This document shows, in pieces, positions 13,775 to 14,553 of a DNA stretch of 14,553 nucleotides. Position 1 is the stretch's first letter. Each line of letters starts with the position of its first letter. Position numbers and translations under genes: made by a program. This DNA comes from Actinomycetes bacterium (GTDB taxonomy: Bacteria > Actinomycetota > Acidimicrobiia > Acidimicrobiales > RAAP-2): positions 1 through 14,553 of the forward strand of contig JAJXXB010000254.1 of NCBI GenBank assembly GCA_021781315.1. Direction: 5' to 3'. Under the pieces are notes generated by a model that was not told where the DNA came from, made no database searches, and saw nothing but the letters and a program-made list of their open reading frames with translations.

Positions 13775-14553
13775 TCAACCCGGCGGGTTCGTTCGCAGCG
13801 CGCGCACCGCCGCGACGTTCACGTCGTCGCGCGCGTCGAAGCGCCAGAGCCGGGGCAGGGCAAGCGCCACCGCGCCGACGCTGCCCACGCAGGCCAGTCC
13901 CCCGAAGGTCAGCGAGAAGCGCAGCGTGGTCCACGCCGCCATCACGCCGGCGCGGAACTGGCCGGCCGTGGGTCCGAGGGAGTAGGAGATCATCTCGATG
14001 CCGGCCATGCGACCGCGCACGTCGGGCGGTATCGACTCGTTCCACATCGTGCTGCGAAAGATGCCGCTCACCGCGTCGGCGCCCCCGGCGACCGCGAGGC
14101 CCGCGAGGACGACTCCCAGGTTTCCCGAGTAGCCAAAGACCGCGATGCCGAGCCCCCACAGCGCCGCGGCGTAGACGATGGCCCGCCCGTAGTGGTGCAC
14201 CCGGCGCGTCCAACCCGAGAGGAGCGTCGCCACCAGCGCGCCACCGGGCAGGCCGCAGTAGAGCAGGGAGAGCGCGTAGGTCTCGTGAAAGTGCGCCGCC
14301 ACGAAGGGCAGCATCACGACGGGAAAGGCCAGAACCATCGCGAGCAGGTCGACCACGTAGGTTCCCAGCAGGTCCGGTCGCGAGGCCGCGTAGCGCAGCC
14401 CGAACGCCATCTCACTCGCGTGGGTGTCGCGCTCGCCGGCCAACGCCGGCGTCGCGGCGAGGCCGGCGAGCAGGCTAAGCGACACGCCGAAGGTCACCAC
14501 GTTGCCGGCGTAGACCGCGGCCGGGCCGAGGGCCACGGCGGCGAGTCCCCCGA
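13775..14553 (-). CDS. Major facilitator superfamily exporter (partial, N-terminal half beyond right edge)
   Basis: The last 258 residues of an integral membrane transporter; the frame is open to the window edge, so the start is not visible. There are about six hydrophobic segments, the C-terminal half of a 12-helix protein. A cytoplasmic stretch precedes the half, with AFGLRYAASRPDLLGTY followed by VVDLLAMVLAFPVVMLPF. This matches the EntS/MFS_3 type of drug and siderophore exporters, where a P-x-L-L-G-T-Y-x-x-D-L-x-A-M pattern is usual. A polar loop WNESIPPDVRGRMAG (MFS intracellular RGR motif) follows later. The natural substrate is unknown. It lies upstream of serB in the same direction with a 22-nt gap, but serB appears to have its own promoter. 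Confidence 0.85.
   Translation of the reverse strand, partial: GGLAAVALGPAAVYAGNVVTFGVSLSLLAGLAATPALAGERDTHASEMAFGLRYAASRPDLLGTYVVDLLAMVLAFPVVMLPFVAAHFHETYALSLLYCGLPGGALVATLLSGWTRRVHHYGRAIVYAAALWGLGIAVFGYSGNLGVVLAGLAVAGGADAVSGIFRSTMWNESIPPDVRGRMAGIEMISYSLGPTAGQFRAGVMAAWTTLRFSLTFGGLACVGSVGAVALALPRLWRFDARDDVNVAAVRALRTNPPG

Noticed and set aside
13219..14478. 419-codon plus-strand frame over serB and the exporter
   Set aside because: Its translation is Arg-rich low complexity, and both opposing genes have clear catalytic or membrane signatures.

Overview
The window is very GC-rich, densely packed chromosomal DNA from an actinobacterium. The class is probably Acidimicrobiia, but that is an impression from gene content and promoter style and nothing here proves it. 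I see no tRNA, rRNA, mobile element or CRISPR array, and no gene-free stretch longer than about 80 bases.

Left block, minus strand, 4758 down to 1: five overlapping genes in transcription order, deoC, an aldehyde dehydrogenase, a short catalytically dead aldehyde dehydrogenase-like protein, purine nucleoside phosphorylase and a phosphohexomutase/phosphopentomutase cut by the window edge. Together they form a purine deoxynucleoside catabolic operon. The phosphorylase releases deoxyribose 1-phosphate, the mutase makes deoxyribose 5-phosphate, DeoC splits it to glyceraldehyde 3-phosphate and acetaldehyde, and the dehydrogenase oxidises the acetaldehyde. The two adjacent dehydrogenase genes look like a naturally split ALDH16, an enzyme known as a single chain with an extra C-terminal pseudo-ALDH domain. 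This is the most interesting item in the window.

Next block, 4794-7159: the dTDP-L-rhamnose genes rmlB and rmlC (minus) diverge from rmlA (plus). The short divergent gap holds a near-symmetric -10 element that could fire both ways. rmlD is not in the window.

Middle, 7156-9561, minus: an ECF-type sigma factor, a single-pass membrane protein that may be its anti-sigma factor, and a small enoyl-CoA hydratase/isomerase-family protein resembling plant delta3,delta2-enoyl-CoA isomerase. Divergent from the sigma gene is an aminopeptidase P-type metallopeptidase (9642-11123).

Right block, minus: a [3Fe-4S]-type ferredoxin and a cytochrome P450 that overlap by 4 nt and form a redox pair. Then come phosphoserine phosphatase serB with N-terminal ACT-type domains, and the C-terminal half of a major facilitator exporter that runs off the right edge.

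Two patterns recur. Five genes (deoC, rmlA, the isomerase, pepP, serB) have a TANNNT hexamer 6 or 7 nt before a GTG or ATG, as expected for leaderless transcripts, while others carry Shine-Dalgarno sequences or start by overlapping the gene before. Both convergent gene pairs end on the same palindromic CTAG, which supplies the stop codon on both strands.
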